A DNA stretch of 53,822 nt from Cyanobacterium sp. T60_A2020_053 (GTDB lineage: Bacteria > Cyanobacteriota > Cyanobacteriia > Cyanobacteriales > Cyanobacteriaceae), in assembly GCA_015272165.1 (NCBI GenBank), contig JACYMF010000061.1, forward strand, positions 1-53,822, written 5' to 3'. This document shows, one piece after another, positions 7,919-16,857 of this stretch (positions are counted from its first letter, which is position 1; each line of letters begins with the position of its first letter). The notes below the pieces were generated by a model that saw nothing but the letters and a program-made list of their open reading frames with translations, was not told the DNA's origin and did not search any database. The translations under genes and the position numbers were made by a program.

Positions 7919-9640
7919 ATGGTTGCAACTCCCATCAAAACCGCAAAACGTTTGACAACTCAGGTGCAAAAAATAGCTACTGATACCACCGTCATCCGTA
8001 GCCTAGACTGGGATAGAGATAGATTTGATATTGAATTTGGCTTACAAAATGGCACAACTTACAACTCCTATGTCATTAAAGGAGAAAAAAACGCCCTTGT
8101 GGACACCTCCCACGCCAAATTTAAAGACTTATACTTTGCAGAATTAGAAAAAGTTATCGATCCACAAACTATCGATTATTTAATCATATCTCACACCGAA
8201 CCAGATCACAGTGGCTTAGTTAAAGATTTACTAGCTATAGCGCCCGATATTACCGTAGTAGCTTCCAAAGTTGCCATCCAATTCTTAGAAGGCTTTGTGC
8301 ATCAAGACTTTAAACGACAAATTGTTAAAAATGGCGATCAATTAGACATCGGTAATGGTCATATTTTTGAATTTATCAACGCGCCCAACCTTCATTGGCC
8401 CGATACTATTTTCAGCTATGATCATGGTACAAATACCCTATTTACTTGCGATGCTTTCGGCTTACACTACTGTAGTGCCGATTTGTATGATGAGGATTTA
8501 AAAGCCATTTCCCCTGATTACCGTTTCTATTATGAATGTTTGATGGGACCTAATGCCAGATCGGTTTTATCGGCAATGAAGCGCATGGCTGATTTAGGAG
8601 AAGTTAATTTAGTTGCCAATGGTCATGGACCTATTTTAAAACATAATGTTCAAGAATTGCTCGACCGTTATCACCGTTGGAGTAGTGAACAAAGTAAAGG
8701 TGATAAAATAGTAATTGTGTTCTATATTTCCGATTATGGTTATAGTGATCGACTTTCCCAAGCTATTGCCAAAGGTATTACCAAAACTGGCGTAACGGTA
8801 GAAATGATCGACCTCAACGGTATTGATATTAACGAAATTCCCGAAGTAGTGGCGGAGGGCGCTGGAATTGTCATCGGAATGCCTCCTTTAACAGATCAAA
8901 ACGCTATCGCTAACAAGATGGGCGCTATCTTAGCTTGTGTCAATAATAAGCAGGTAGTGGGCTTATACGAGTCTTACGGCGGTGATGACGAGCCCATTGA
9001 CCCCCTCTCCTCAAAGCTCCTTGATCTCGGTTTAAATCAAGGATTTGAGCCAATTCGCATTAAAGATACTCCCCACGAAGCCGATTATCAAATTTGTGAA
9101 GAATCTGGGGTGGATTTAGGACAAATTCTCACCAAAAAAGCCAAAATCAGCAAACGAAAATCCCTTGATACCGACTTAGATAAAGCCATGGGGCGCTTAA
9201 GCGGTGGTTTATACATCATTACCGCGCAAAAAAGTGAGACGAAGGGCGCTATGTTAGCCTCTTGGGTAACACAAGCCAGTTTTGATCCTCCTGGCTTTAC
9301 CGTAGCAGTGGCAAAAGATCGAGCTATTGAATCTTTAATGCAGGTAGAAGATAAATTTGTACTAAATATTTTAGAAGAAGGCAAGTATCAAAACTTAATG
9401 AAGCATTTTCTCAAACGTTTCCCCCCTGGTGCCGATCGTTTTGAGGGAGTAAAAACCCAAACTGCGGAAAATCAATCACCCATTTTGGCGGATGCTTTAG
9501 CTTATCTTGAATGTGAGGTAATCAGTCGTATGGACTGCGGAGATCATTGGGTGGTTTATAGTAAAGTTACCACTGGGCGAGTGTCTAAACCTGATGCTTT
9601 AACGGCGGTACATCATCGTAAAGTAGGTAATTATTACTAA
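7919..9640 (+). CDS. flv3: Flavodiiron protein Flv3 (Mehler-like O2 reduction)
   Basis: The 573-residue protein has the three cyanobacterial modules: a metallo-beta-lactamase diiron domain (about 30-260), flavodoxin (about 263-405) and a C-terminal flavin reductase (about 425-573). The diiron ligands are the canonical set: H92, E94, D96 and H97 in SHTEPDHSG, H159, D178 and H236. That set plus the opening RSLDWDRDRFDIEFGLQ marks it as Flv3, not Flv1. With Flv1 it reduces O2 to water using photosystem I electrons, protecting against light fluctuations. An AAGGGGG ribosome site precedes the ATG. flv1 lies about 32 kb away in this window. Confidence 0.92.
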   Translation: MVATPIKTAKRLTTQVQKIATDTTVIRSLDWDRDRFDIEFGLQNGTTYNSYVIKGEKNALVDTSHAKFKDLYFAELEKVIDPQTIDYLIISHTEPDHSGLVKDLLAIAPDITVVASKVAIQFLEGFVHQDFKRQIVKNGDQLDIGNGHIFEFINAPNLHWPDTIFSYDHGTNTLFTCDAFGLHYCSADLYDEDLKAISPDYRFYYECLMGPNARSVLSAMKRMADLGEVNLVANGHGPILKHNVQELLDRYHRWSSEQSKGDKIVIVFYISDYGYSDRLSQAIAKGITKTGVTVEMIDLNGIDINEIPEVVAEGAGIVIGMPPLTDQNAIANKMGAILACVNNKQVVGLYESYGGDDEPIDPLSSKLLDLGLNQGFEPIRIKDTPHEADYQICEESGVDLGQILTKKAKISKRKSLDTDLDKAMGRLSGGLYIITAQKSETKGAMLASWVTQASFDPPGFTVAVAKDRAIESLMQVEDKFVLNILEEGKYQNLMKHFLKRFPPGADRFEGVKTQTAENQSPILADALAYLECEVISRMDCGDHWVVYSKVTTGRVSKPDALTAVHHRKVGNYY

Positions 9641-9688
9641 TTTACAACAGCTACGCCCACCTTTATACATTTTCCCATAAAATCGTAA

Positions 9689-9709
9689 GGGTTGAACATT
9701 GTTCAACCC
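9689..9709. terminator. Palindrome GGGTTGAACA-T-TGTTCAACCC after flv3
   Basis: A perfect 10-bp-arm palindrome 49 bases past the flv3 stop. An identical copy is at 10107-10127 between psbM and ilvE. Its position after a gene suggests transcription termination or transcript-end protection, but there is no long T run, so it may equally be a REP-type repeat. Confidence 0.45.
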
Positions 9710-9744
9710 CCACCCCGATAAATAATTTTGATTATTCTAAAAAG

Positions 9745-9854
9745 AATCTTAGTTCAATTTATTGAACGTAATCTTATTAGCCGTGTAATTCATTTCACGG
9801 TGGGTAAAGTGGGAAGCTAGAATCTTTTTTTAACTACTTATCCGAACTTGATAT
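9745..9854. mobile_element. Two-hairpin dispersed element, copy 2
   Basis: Same order as copy 1: TCTTAGTTCAATTTATTGAACG, a second hairpin with one changed base (CATTTCACGG), TGGGTAAA and the end CGAACTTGATAT. A further piece of hairpin 2 (ATTCATTACACGGTGGGGAAA) follows at 9856-9876, as if a second copy had been partly lost. The remainder of the flv3-psbM spacer shows no gene. Confidence 0.7.
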
Positions 9855-9978
9855 GATTCATTACACGGTGGGGAAACAACGAAGACATAGTGAGAAACCA
9901 GTCAAAATCTACAAAGATTAAAAAAGACAAAATTATGATATGGTAGTTGGTGTTAGTTTTATATAAAAAATAAGAAAA

Positions 9979-10083
9979 ATGGAAGTTAATGATCTAGGGT
10001 TTGTAGCCACCCTTTTATTTGTACTTGTACCTACAGTTTTCCTGTTAATTTTATACATCCAAACTGGAAAAAACGAGGCTTAA
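9979..10083 (+). CDS. psbM: Photosystem II reaction center protein M
   Basis: A 34-residue single-span membrane protein, [19 protein letters not shown] and then [15 protein letters not shown], which matches the PsbM pattern (V-N-L-G-F near the start, a long hydrophobic helix, then Y-I-Q-T and a charged tail). PsbM sits at the monomer interface of the photosystem II dimer and helps stabilise it. The length is normal for the family. The gene stands alone between flv3 and the oppositely oriented ilvE. Confidence 0.95.
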   Translation: MEVNDLGFVATLLFVLVPTVFLLILYIQTGKNEA

Positions 10084-10106
10084 TCCTCAATATAATTACA
10101 ACCTAA

Positions 10107-10127
10107 GGGTTGAACATTGTTCAACCC
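10107..10127. terminator. Palindrome between convergent psbM and ilvE
   Basis: The same 21-base palindrome as at 9689-9709 (arms GGGTTGAACA / TGTTCAACCC, 1-base centre) lies between the stop codons of psbM and ilvE, which converge. It could act as a bidirectional terminator; no experiment supports this here. Confidence 0.55.
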
Positions 10128-10137
10128 CTACTCAAAT

Positions 10138-11055
10138 TTAACTACCAACATTGATAACCGTAACCCAATCTTGATACTGAGAATCTCTATGTTCTGTAAT
10201 GGCGCTAAGGGTTTCCTTGATTTTATTAGTGATGGGTTTTTCCGCAGGTAAATGATAATTTTCTACTCGCTTAACAGGAGTTACTTTGGCTGCTGTGCCA
10301 CATAAAAACACTTCATCAGCAATGAATAATTCTGTTTTATCAATATTTCTTTGCTCAACTTCAATACCTAAATTCTGGGCAATGGTAATGATACTATCTC
10401 TGGTGATACCTTCTAAAATATCTTGATCAAAACTAGGGGTAATTAACTTATTTTTTCTTACCATAAAAATATTCATCCCTGTGGCTTCACAGACTTTCCC
10501 CTGAGAATTCATCAAAATTGCTTCATCGAAACCAGCATCTACTGCTTCAGTTTTGGCTAAGGCAGATGTAATATAAGCACCACTGATTTTGCCTCGTAAA
10601 GGTAAACTACGGTCTTCTTGACGATACCATGAACTAATGCGACAACTAATTCCATCAGGGGAGAGATAGTCTCCCATTTCTAACCCGTAAACAAAAAAGT
10701 TTTTCTCAATATTGTGTAGTCGTGGGGCGATACCTAAGTCAGATGTATAAACAAAGGGGCGAATATAAAATGGTTTGGAGGGCGCATTTTTACTAACAAA
10801 ATCTTTAATAACTTGCTCGATTTTATCCGCCCCTAAATCATAATGAAGATATTTAGCGCTGTTGCTGAGTCTTTCACAGTGACGATCTAAACGGAATAAT
10901 AACACTTCTTGAGGGTTGGCGGGGTTAATTGTTCCTCTCAATCCTCCAAATGCACCTGTACCATAGTGTAACGCATGGGTAGCAATGGATATGTTAGCAT
11001 CTTTGAAAGGGACAAATTTGCCTTCAAAGTAGGCAACGGGTAAAAAATCAGGCAT
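10138..11055 (-). CDS. ilvE: Branched-chain amino acid aminotransferase
   Basis: A 305-residue fold-type IV PLP enzyme. Visible are the N-terminal THALHYGTGAFGGLRG stretch, the PLP-binding lysine K156 in LRGKISGAYITSALAKTEA, and CEATGMNIFMV with the conserved glutamate. It interconverts branched-chain 2-oxo acids and valine, leucine and isoleucine using glutamate, the last step of their synthesis in the cytoplasm. The length matches the family. ilvC, for the same pathway, lies at 39.1 kb. D-amino acid or 4-amino-4-deoxychorismate enzymes share the fold but have different N-terminal signatures. Confidence 0.92.
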   Translation of the reverse strand: MPDFLPVAYFEGKFVPFKDANISIATHALHYGTGAFGGLRGTINPANPQEVLLFRLDRHCERLSNSAKYLHYDLGADKIEQVIKDFVSKNAPSKPFYIRPFVYTSDLGIAPRLHNIEKNFFVYGLEMGDYLSPDGISCRISSWYRQEDRSLPLRGKISGAYITSALAKTEAVDAGFDEAILMNSQGKVCEATGMNIFMVRKNKLITPSFDQDILEGITRDSIITIAQNLGIEVEQRNIDKTELFIADEVFLCGTAAKVTPVKRVENYHLPAEKPITNKIKETLSAITEHRDSQYQDWVTVINVGS

Positions 11056-11184
11056 GGTTTAGTCAATGTTTTTTAGTCAATCTCATTATTATACATCACA
11101 ATTATGACTTGATGAAAAAGTGGTTTGAGGAGGGCATTTTCATCGTAAGTATCAAAATGCTTTGCCCTAACCCCTCTCCCATAG

Positions 11185-11399
11185 CAGGGCGTTTTCATTC
11201 TCAAAAATGTTAGTTTCTCAAACTAGCCAATAATCTGAAATTCAGAGGTTTTTAACTACTAATAAATCAATTAATAGTAAAAAATCCTCCTGTCTCCCTG
11301 AATCTCCCCCCTTTTTAAGGGGGGTTGGGGGGGATCATCCTTATATTGTCTTCTTGTCAAAAACAAATCAATTTTGACCCTGACTTTGAAAACACCCTG
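11185..11399. mobile_element. 215-bp miniature transposon, copy 1, with 9-bp target duplication
   Basis: The element runs from CAGGGCGTTTTCATTCTC to GACTTTGAAAACACCCTG, inverted ends related as CAGGG(C/T)GTTTTCA. It is flanked on both sides by CTCCCATAG (11176-11184 and 11400-11408), a perfect 9-bp target duplication created inside a CCCTCTCCCATAGGAGAGGG palindromic repeat. An inner CCCCCCTTTTTAAGGGGGG hairpin lies near its middle. It has no gene and must be moved in trans. The copy at 15484-15698 is nearly identical, in reverse. Confidence 0.9.
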
Positions 11400-11442
11400 C
11401 TCCCATAGGAGAGGGGAGAATATAATTTGAAATTATCACAAT

Positions 11443-12354
11443 TTAATCAAGGATAACAGCGCCCTCCACCTCAATGGATAAGGGTTTGACTTGAGGTTTT
11501 ACCCCCAATTGAGTCCAAGTTGCTTCGATGACTTGTGACACTTGAGAAGTAAGGGAATGATGACAGAGGGTGAGTAAAGTTGGTCCTGCTCCACTAATTA
11601 CCATACCATAAGCGCCCTCCGCCAATACAGCTTTTTCTATGTCGTCATAACCTTTAATGAGACTACGGCGAAAAGGTTGATGAATTTCATCCCCTAATGC
11701 TTCCCGTAACCATGTTTCGTTACCTGTTTCTAAGGCTTTGATTAATAAACCCATGTGAGCGATATTATAAACCGCCTGACTATATGTTAGGGAAGAAGGC
11801 AAAACGGCGCGCGCCTTTTCCGTGGCTAATTCAAAATCAGGAATAGCTAACACAAAACTGATGTCAGGGTGACAGGTTATCGGTACAAATTGCCATCCTT
11901 GTTTACCCTGCACCGAAAGGATGCAATTGCCCAAGAAAGCCGGGATAACGTTGTCGGGATGCCCTTCTATGGCGATGGCTAACTCCATTAATTCTTCAGA
12001 AGTGAGGGGATGGGCGCTGAAGTAATTTGCCCCTAATAAACCCCCCACAATGGCGGTAGCAGAACTTCCCAAACCCCTCGCTAATGGCACTCCTACCTCG
12101 ATTTTTACCTCGACGGAGGGCGCTGGTTGTCCCATTTCTGCATAAAACTTCAAAAATGATTGATATAATAAATTATCTTCTCCTAATTCAATATTTTCCC
12201 CTTCTTTTCCTGAGATAATAAAGGAGGTTTTTTCCGCTAGGGTAAACTCAAAATGGTTATAAAGACTTAAAGCCGCGCCGATACAATCAAAACCAGCGCC
12301 CATATTTGCCGTAGTAGCTGGTACTCTAATTTTGACATTATTACTTTTATTCAT
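11443..12354 (-). CDS. thrB: Homoserine kinase
   Basis: A 303-residue GHMP-family kinase: VPATTANMGAGFDCIGAAL at 11-29, the ATP-binding PLARGLGSSATAIVGG loop at about 90-105 (P-x3-G-L-G-S-S-A), and GAYGMVISGAGPTLL near the C-terminus. It phosphorylates L-homoserine with ATP on the way to threonine, in the cytoplasm. Length and start (MNKSNNVKIRVPATTANMG) fit ThrB. It is a single gene on the minus strand; yggT lies about 120 bases upstream. Several AGCGCCC-type motifs lie within the coding sequence. Confidence 0.95.
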   Translation of the reverse strand: MNKSNNVKIRVPATTANMGAGFDCIGAALSLYNHFEFTLAEKTSFIISGKEGENIELGEDNLLYQSFLKFYAEMGQPAPSVEVKIEVGVPLARGLGSSATAIVGGLLGANYFSAHPLTSEELMELAIAIEGHPDNVIPAFLGNCILSVQGKQGWQFVPITCHPDISFVLAIPDFELATEKARAVLPSSLTYSQAVYNIAHMGLLIKALETGNETWLREALGDEIHQPFRRSLIKGYDDIEKAVLAEGAYGMVISGAGPTLLTLCHHSLTSQVSQVIEATWTQLGVKPQVKPLSIEVEGAVILD

Positions 12355-12471
12355 TGCATTGACTGTTAAAATTTTGTAGGGTGGGCAATAACTTATATGG
12401 GCATATTAAAACTTTAGAATTGTCCATTGTCAATTCGCCCTTACGACTTCACTAATGAGTGCCAAGCCTAA

Positions 12472-12759
12472 TTACCTTAATGCCATCGTAATAATACCTT
12501 GTTGACCTAACAAAACTTCTCTTAATAGGGTAAAAATCCCTAACCACACAATGGGCGTAATATCAATGCCACCGAGAGGGGGAATAACCTTGCGGGTGGG
12601 CGCTAAAAACGGTTCAGTGGGAATATATGCTAACTTATAGGGCAATTCTTTTACGTCAACATTGGGATACCAAGTCATGACGATGCGCCCGATAAATAAC
12701 AACGTCATCACTAATAATAAAATACCTAGTATAATTGAACTAATAACTGCTAAATTCAT
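12472..12759 (-). CDS. YggT/Ycf19 family membrane protein, first copy
   Basis: A 95-residue protein with two hydrophobic spans (about 5-27 and 68-88) around the family hallmark PTEPFLAPTRKVIPPLGGIDITP. YggT-type proteins in bacteria and chloroplasts (Ycf19) are small membrane proteins linked to membrane or thylakoid organisation; the exact role is unsettled. The first roughly ten codons and the leader of this gene are present a second time at 13435-13506, on the far side of the toxin-antitoxin genes. A second family member is at 18073-18354. Confidence 0.85.
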   Translation of the reverse strand: MNLAVISSIILGILLLVMTLLFIGRIVMTWYPNVDVKELPYKLAYIPTEPFLAPTRKVIPPLGGIDITPIVWLGIFTLLREVLLGQQGIITMALR

Positions 12760-12804
12760 AATTTGTTGCTAAAGTTGACTTCTGTTGTACGGTTGAACAT
12801 GAAA
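12731..12804. repeat. Direct repeat, left copy, spanning the yggT start
   Basis: ATAATTGAAC...ACTGCTAAATTCATAATTT...TTGCTAAA.TTGA recurs at 13435-13506 with scattered mismatches. The left copy covers the first codons of yggT (reversed), its leader, and the start codon of the PIN gene. The two copies bracket the PIN toxin-antitoxin genes exactly. Confidence 0.85.
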
Positions 12805-13233
12805 ATTTATTTAGATACTAGCGTATATAATCGCCCTTATGATGACCAAAGCCAAGCCAAGATATACTTAGAAACACAGGCAACAATTATTATTTTTAAT
12901 CTTATCGAAAATCATGAAATAGAATCCGTTAACTCATCTGTTTTAGAATATGAAAACCAACAAAATCCCTTTCCTATTATTCAACAAGCAATTAAAAAAT
13001 ATCTCAAACAAACAACCTTATTTCAGCCCCTAGATGAAACTATCAAACAAAGGGCAAAACAATTAGAAACACAAGGAATAAAAGCTATAGATGCTCTCCA
13101 CGTTGCTAGTTTTGAAGCCTCAAAAAGTGATTATTTTATAACTTGTGACAAACGGTTATTACGATGTCAAATGCTTAACATAAAAGCCATTAATCCCATA
13201 GATTTTATACAGGAATTGGACAATGAAAATTAA
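12799..13233 (+). CDS. PIN domain ribonuclease (VapC-like toxin)
   Basis: The 144-residue protein starts at the ATG at 12799 (MKIYLDTSVYNRPYDD); an in-frame non-ATG start 12 codons upstream would lie in the repeat and is unlikely. PIN acidic residues are visible: the aspartate in YLDTS, a glutamate in SVLEYEN, the aspartate in KAIDALHVASF and another in ITCDKRLL. PIN toxins cut RNA in a metal-dependent way. The next gene overlaps by 11 bases and is the presumed antitoxin, so the toxin comes first. Direct repeats of yggT/psbX spacer DNA flank the pair. Confidence 0.85.
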   Translation: MKIYLDTSVYNRPYDDQSQAKIYLETQATIIIFNLIENHEIESVNSSVLEYENQQNPFPIIQQAIKKYLKQTTLFQPLDETIKQRAKQLETQGIKAIDALHVASFEASKSDYFITCDKRLLRCQMLNIKAINPIDFIQELDNEN

Positions 13234-13420
13234 TCTTAACACAGATCAAGAAATTATCGAAGAAGCATTTAACGTCTTAATTGATCATTTAGACGTGGTA
13301 AAAGTAATGCGTTTTTGGGAAATTTGTCACTTAGGACAAGGTGATTATTCTCATATTAAACGGCAACTATTTGAAGATGAAACCGTAGATAGTCTTTATG
13401 ACAAAATCAAAGGTTTTTAA
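13223..13420 (+). CDS. Probable antitoxin partner of the PIN toxin
   Basis: A 65-residue acidic protein whose ATG overlaps the toxin gene's last codons by 11 bases, so it is translationally coupled. It has no DNA-binding motif that I can recognise; it looks helical, with a HLDVVKVMRFWEICHLGQGDY core. The role as antitoxin is inferred from size, overlap and position. Its stop codon lies 14 bases before the right-hand direct repeat. Confidence 0.7.
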   Translation: MKINLNTDQEIIEEAFNVLIDHLDVVKVMRFWEICHLGQGDYSHIKRQLFEDETVDSLYDKIKGF

Positions 13421-13434
13421 AACAACCATAATAA

Positions 13435-13506
13435 ATAATTGAACCAACGACTGCTAAATTCATAATTTATTGCTAAAATTGATTTCTATTCTAAGGTAAA
13501 ATGAAA
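13435..13506. repeat. Direct repeat, right copy, with relic of the yggT 5' end
   Basis: Read on the minus strand this copy encodes MNLAVVGSII, matching MNLAVISSII at the start of the intact yggT. It is followed by the same leader as at 12731-12804. It leads straight into the psbX upstream region. It is a leftover of the host gene on the other side of the inserted toxin-antitoxin pair. Confidence 0.85.
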
Positions 13507-13543
13507 TTGACTATATTTTAGTAAATAAATAGTATATAAGATT

Positions 13544-13660
13544 ATGACACCTTCTTTAGCTAATTTTCTTTGGAGTTTACTTTTAGGCGGCGCTATTGTA
13601 ATTATCCCTGCTACCGTTGGTTTAATCCTCGTTAGCCAAGCTGATAAAATTCGCCGTTAA
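13544..13660 (+). CDS. psbX: Photosystem II protein PsbX
   Basis: A 38-residue single-span protein, MTPSLANFLWSLLLGGAIV and then IIPATVGLILVSQADKIRR, matching PsbX (start M-T-P-S-L, a hydrophobic helix with I-P-A-T, then S-Q-x-D-K-I and a basic end). PsbX lies at the edge of photosystem II near cytochrome b559 and influences quinone exchange. In the inferred original order it was divergent from yggT. The toxin-antitoxin insertion now separates them by about 780 bases, but the repeat restores its own upstream sequence. Confidence 0.94.
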   Translation: MTPSLANFLWSLLLGGAIVIIPATVGLILVSQADKIRR

Positions 13661-13692
13661 GGCATTTTTGGGGTTAACATCCTTACCCCTAA

Positions 13693-13731
13693 CACCCTCA
13701 CCCCCAACCCCTCTCCCATAGGAGAGGGGAG
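13693..13731. repeat. Palindromic CCCTCTCCCATAGGAGAGGG repeat
   Basis: CACCCCCAACCCCTCTCCCATAG then GAGAGGGGAG, a hairpin-forming repeat between psbX and arsR. The same unit is the insertion target of the element at 11185-11399, occurs at 16811-16850, and is found in frame at 3138-3172. It may also end the psbX transcript. Confidence 0.75.
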
Positions 13732-13761
13732 TTAAATTTTGACTAATATTTTTGATATTTA

Positions 13762-14091
13762 ATGATAGCCACTGACATCGATTCTCAAGCAATTCTCAAA
13801 AAAGGTTTTCAAGCGCTTTCTGATTCCATTCGTTTAGAAGTGTTGGATTTGTTGCGCCATCAAGAGTTATGTGTCTGTGATTTGTTGGAGTCAATCGAAG
13901 TTAGTCAGTCGAAGTTATCTTTTCATCTCAAAACTCTCAAGGAAGCTGGTTTGGTGCGCTCACGGCAAGACGGGCGCTGGGTTTACTATAGTCTCAATTT
14001 ACCTCAGTTAGTGGCGTTGGAGCAGTATTTATCAGACTTTCGGCGCACGGTTTCCCTTTCTAATACCCCGAAAAATTCTTGTTGTGATTAA
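13762..14091 (+). CDS. ArsR/SmtB family metalloregulator
   Basis: A 109-residue winged-helix repressor: ELCVCDLLESIEVSQSKLSFHLKTLKEAGLVRSRQDGRWVYYSLN spans about 39-83 and carries both the ELCVCDL metal-site stretch and the recognition helix. A C-terminal NSCCD adds further cysteines, as in cyanobacterial arsenic-responsive ArsR proteins. It should release DNA on binding arsenite/antimonite or another thiophilic metal. No ars transport gene is adjacent, so its target is elsewhere or unknown. A strong hairpin overlaps its stop codon. Confidence 0.85.
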   Translation: MIATDIDSQAILKKGFQALSDSIRLEVLDLLRHQELCVCDLLESIEVSQSKLSFHLKTLKEAGLVRSRQDGRWVYYSLNLPQLVALEQYLSDFRRTVSLSNTPKNSCCD

Positions 14092-14112
14092 CAAGGGGTT
14101 TCAACCCCTTGT
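14091..14112. terminator. Bidirectional terminator between arsR and PEP-CTERM gene
   Basis: ACAAGGGGTT-TC-AACCCCTTGT forms a perfect 10-bp stem starting at the last base of the arsR stop, between two convergent genes, with A/T-rich flanks on both sides. It is well placed to end both transcripts. Confidence 0.75.
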
Positions 14113-14121
14113 CAAATAAAA

Positions 14122-14787
14122 TTATTTTTTGCGTTTACGAGTGGCAAAGCCCAATAAACCAATGGTAGCTAAACCAACAACAGCACTAGGCTCAGGAATT
14201 TGGGTTAATGTCCAGTTACTAGCGTCGAATGCGAAGATTTCACCAGGATTTTGATCAGAAAAGGAGTCTCCCGCAATAAAGCGATTATCACTCAAAAAGC
14301 TCAAGCTAGCCAATGTATTAAACAATAAACCATCGGCGGGTGGAGTCGTCATCATGCTAGGAAAATAACAGCCTGTAGTATCAGGACAAGCAGCAAAGTT
14401 CATGTTATCACCGCTAAAGGATAAAATGGGAGTACCTAAAGTTTCAGCACCAGCTGTTGTTCCAAAAGGATTGTTTTCATCAAATCCATGATCAAACAGT
14501 TCAGTCAATGCAACAAGGTTAATCAAGTCATCAGATGGTCCAGCAAATACTCCTGCTGTGGTTGTGTCATTGTCGTAAACAACATTGAAGAAACTTGATA
14601 CATCAATTCTATCACTATCAATCGGTGTACCAGTCAAACGACCACTCCAACTTTGATTACTGGCAGTGTCAACATAAGAAAATTCAAACAAAGATGCCGC
14701 TTGTGCCGAGGATACACCAACAAAAGCGCCCGTCACCGTTACCGTCAAACCCAAAACTACCGACTTAGAAGCACGAAAAAATGCCAT
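14122..14787 (-). CDS. PEP-CTERM sorting-signal exported protein
   Basis: The 221-residue protein has a signal peptide (MAFFRASKSVVLGLTVTVTG, then AFVGVSSAQA, cleavage after about residue 30) and ends with PEPSAVVGLATIGLLGFATRKRKK, the PEP-CTERM tripartite signal: PEP motif, hydrophobic helix, basic tail. Such tails are cut by exosortase and link proteins to the cell surface or exopolysaccharide. The middle is acidic and shows no enzyme motif, with a cysteine pair at ACPDTTGC. Its function beyond surface delivery is unknown. Confidence 0.88.
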   Translation of the reverse strand: MAFFRASKSVVLGLTVTVTGAFVGVSSAQAASLFEFSYVDTASNQSWSGRLTGTPIDSDRIDVSSFFNVVYDNDTTTAGVFAGPSDDLINLVALTELFDHGFDENNPFGTTAGAETLGTPILSFSGDNMNFAACPDTTGCYFPSMMTTPPADGLLFNTLASLSFLSDNRFIAGDSFSDQNPGEIFAFDASNWTLTQIPEPSAVVGLATIGLLGFATRKRKK

Positions 14788-15070
14788 ATATTTTCCTCTT
14801 TTTCAGAAAATTTTAATGTTGACTAAATGTATCATAAATCCTCCATAAAGATCACTTTTTTTTTGCGGAAATTATTTAAGTGAGATTACTTAGACAAAAT
14901 TTAAAGAAATGTAAAAAAAAATCAGAGGGATGCTTAATGAAACTTTGGAAACCACAGCACCTTTTTATGGGATCATTGCAAGAATTAGGTCAACCCCTGA
15001 GAAGTTAATATAAGTTAGAGAGTAGTTAGAACTGCGCCCTAATTAACCGATTAATTGAGGTGATTTGATC

Positions 15071-15436
15071 ATGAGTACAGTTACGGACAATGATTTAAAA
15101 GAGCTAAAGGATTTACTTAACTCGAAATTTGACAAAATAGACGATAAATTTGAGCAAATTAACTCGAAATTTGACAAAATAGACGATAAATTTGAGCAAA
15201 TTAACTCAAAATTTGAGCAAATTAACGAAAAAATAGATAATCGCTATCAATTATTAGATAGTAAATTAAATGATATGAAGGTAGAAATCGCTACTATCAA
15301 AGGCGATGTTAATGGATTAGGCAAAAGATTAGATAACCTAGATTTTATCGCTAGAAGTGTGATCGGAGGCACTATCCTAGCACTTTTGCTCGGGTTGACT
15401 AAATTTCTTTACCCTGACTTATTAAAATCTCTTTGA
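15071..15436 (+). CDS. Coiled-coil protein with C-terminal membrane anchor
   Basis: The ATG at 15071 is preceded by TTGAGGTGA; a TTG two codons upstream is less likely. The 121-residue product is a long coiled coil (about 5-90) built from a 14-residue unit, NSKFDKIDDKFEQI, twice exactly and then a shortened NSKFEQI. A single membrane span (about 95-112, IGGTILALLLGLTKFL) follows. The 42-base DNA units at 15117-15200 are nearly identical, so unit number may vary by slippage. Similar small coiled-coil membrane proteins are common in cyanobacteria; function unknown. Confidence 0.8.
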   Translation: MSTVTDNDLKELKDLLNSKFDKIDDKFEQINSKFDKIDDKFEQINSKFEQINEKIDNRYQLLDSKLNDMKVEIATIKGDVNGLGKRLDNLDFIARSVIGGTILALLLGLTKFLYPDLLKSL

Positions 15437-15483
15437 AAAGTCATTAAATCTTGTTTTGATCCCCCCTAACCCCCCTTAAAAAG

Positions 15484-15698
15484 CAGGGTGTTTTCAAAGT
15501 CAGGATCAAAATTGATTTGTTTTTGACAAGAAGACAATATAAGGATGATCCCCCCCAACCCCCCTTAAAAAGGGGGGAGATTCAGGGAGACAGGAGGATT
15601 TTTTACTATTAATTGATTTATTAGTAGTTAAAAACCTCTGAATTTCAGATTATTGGCTAGTTTGAGAAACTAACATTTTTGAGAATGAAAACGCCCTG
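15484..15698. mobile_element. 215-bp miniature transposon, copy 2, with 9-bp target duplication
   Basis: This is the reverse complement of the copy at 11185-11399, nearly identical over its full length. It starts CAGGGTGTTTTCAAAG and ends GAAAACGCCCTG. The flanks CTTAAAAAG (15475-15483) and CTTAAAAAG (15699-15707) are a perfect 9-bp duplication, created within a CCCCCCTTAAAAAGGGGGG hairpin repeat. The sequence from 15708 to 15832 leading to por holds no gene. Confidence 0.92.
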
Positions 15699-15817
15699 CT
15701 TAAAAAGGGGGGAATTTCAGGAAAATTCCGCAAAAAAGAGGGGAATTTCAGGAAAATTTGAAACTATTAAAACAGGTTTTTAGGGTAAAATTGAAACTTT
15801 TAAAATACTTTCTATAA

Positions 15818-16804
<987 letters not shown>

Positions 16805-16810
16805 AAATTT

Positions 16811-16850
16811 CCCCTCACCCCCAACCCCTCTCCCAGTGGGAGAGGGGAGG
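16811..16850. repeat. Palindromic CCCTCTCCCAGTGGGAGAGGG repeat after por
   Basis: CCCCTCACCCCCAACCCC followed by TCTCCCAGTGGGAGAGGGGA forms a strong hairpin just past the por stop. This AGTGGGAG version is the one found in frame inside the glycosyltransferase gene at 3138-3172. It probably also serves as the por terminator. Confidence 0.75.
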
Positions 16851-16857
16851 ATGTTAT

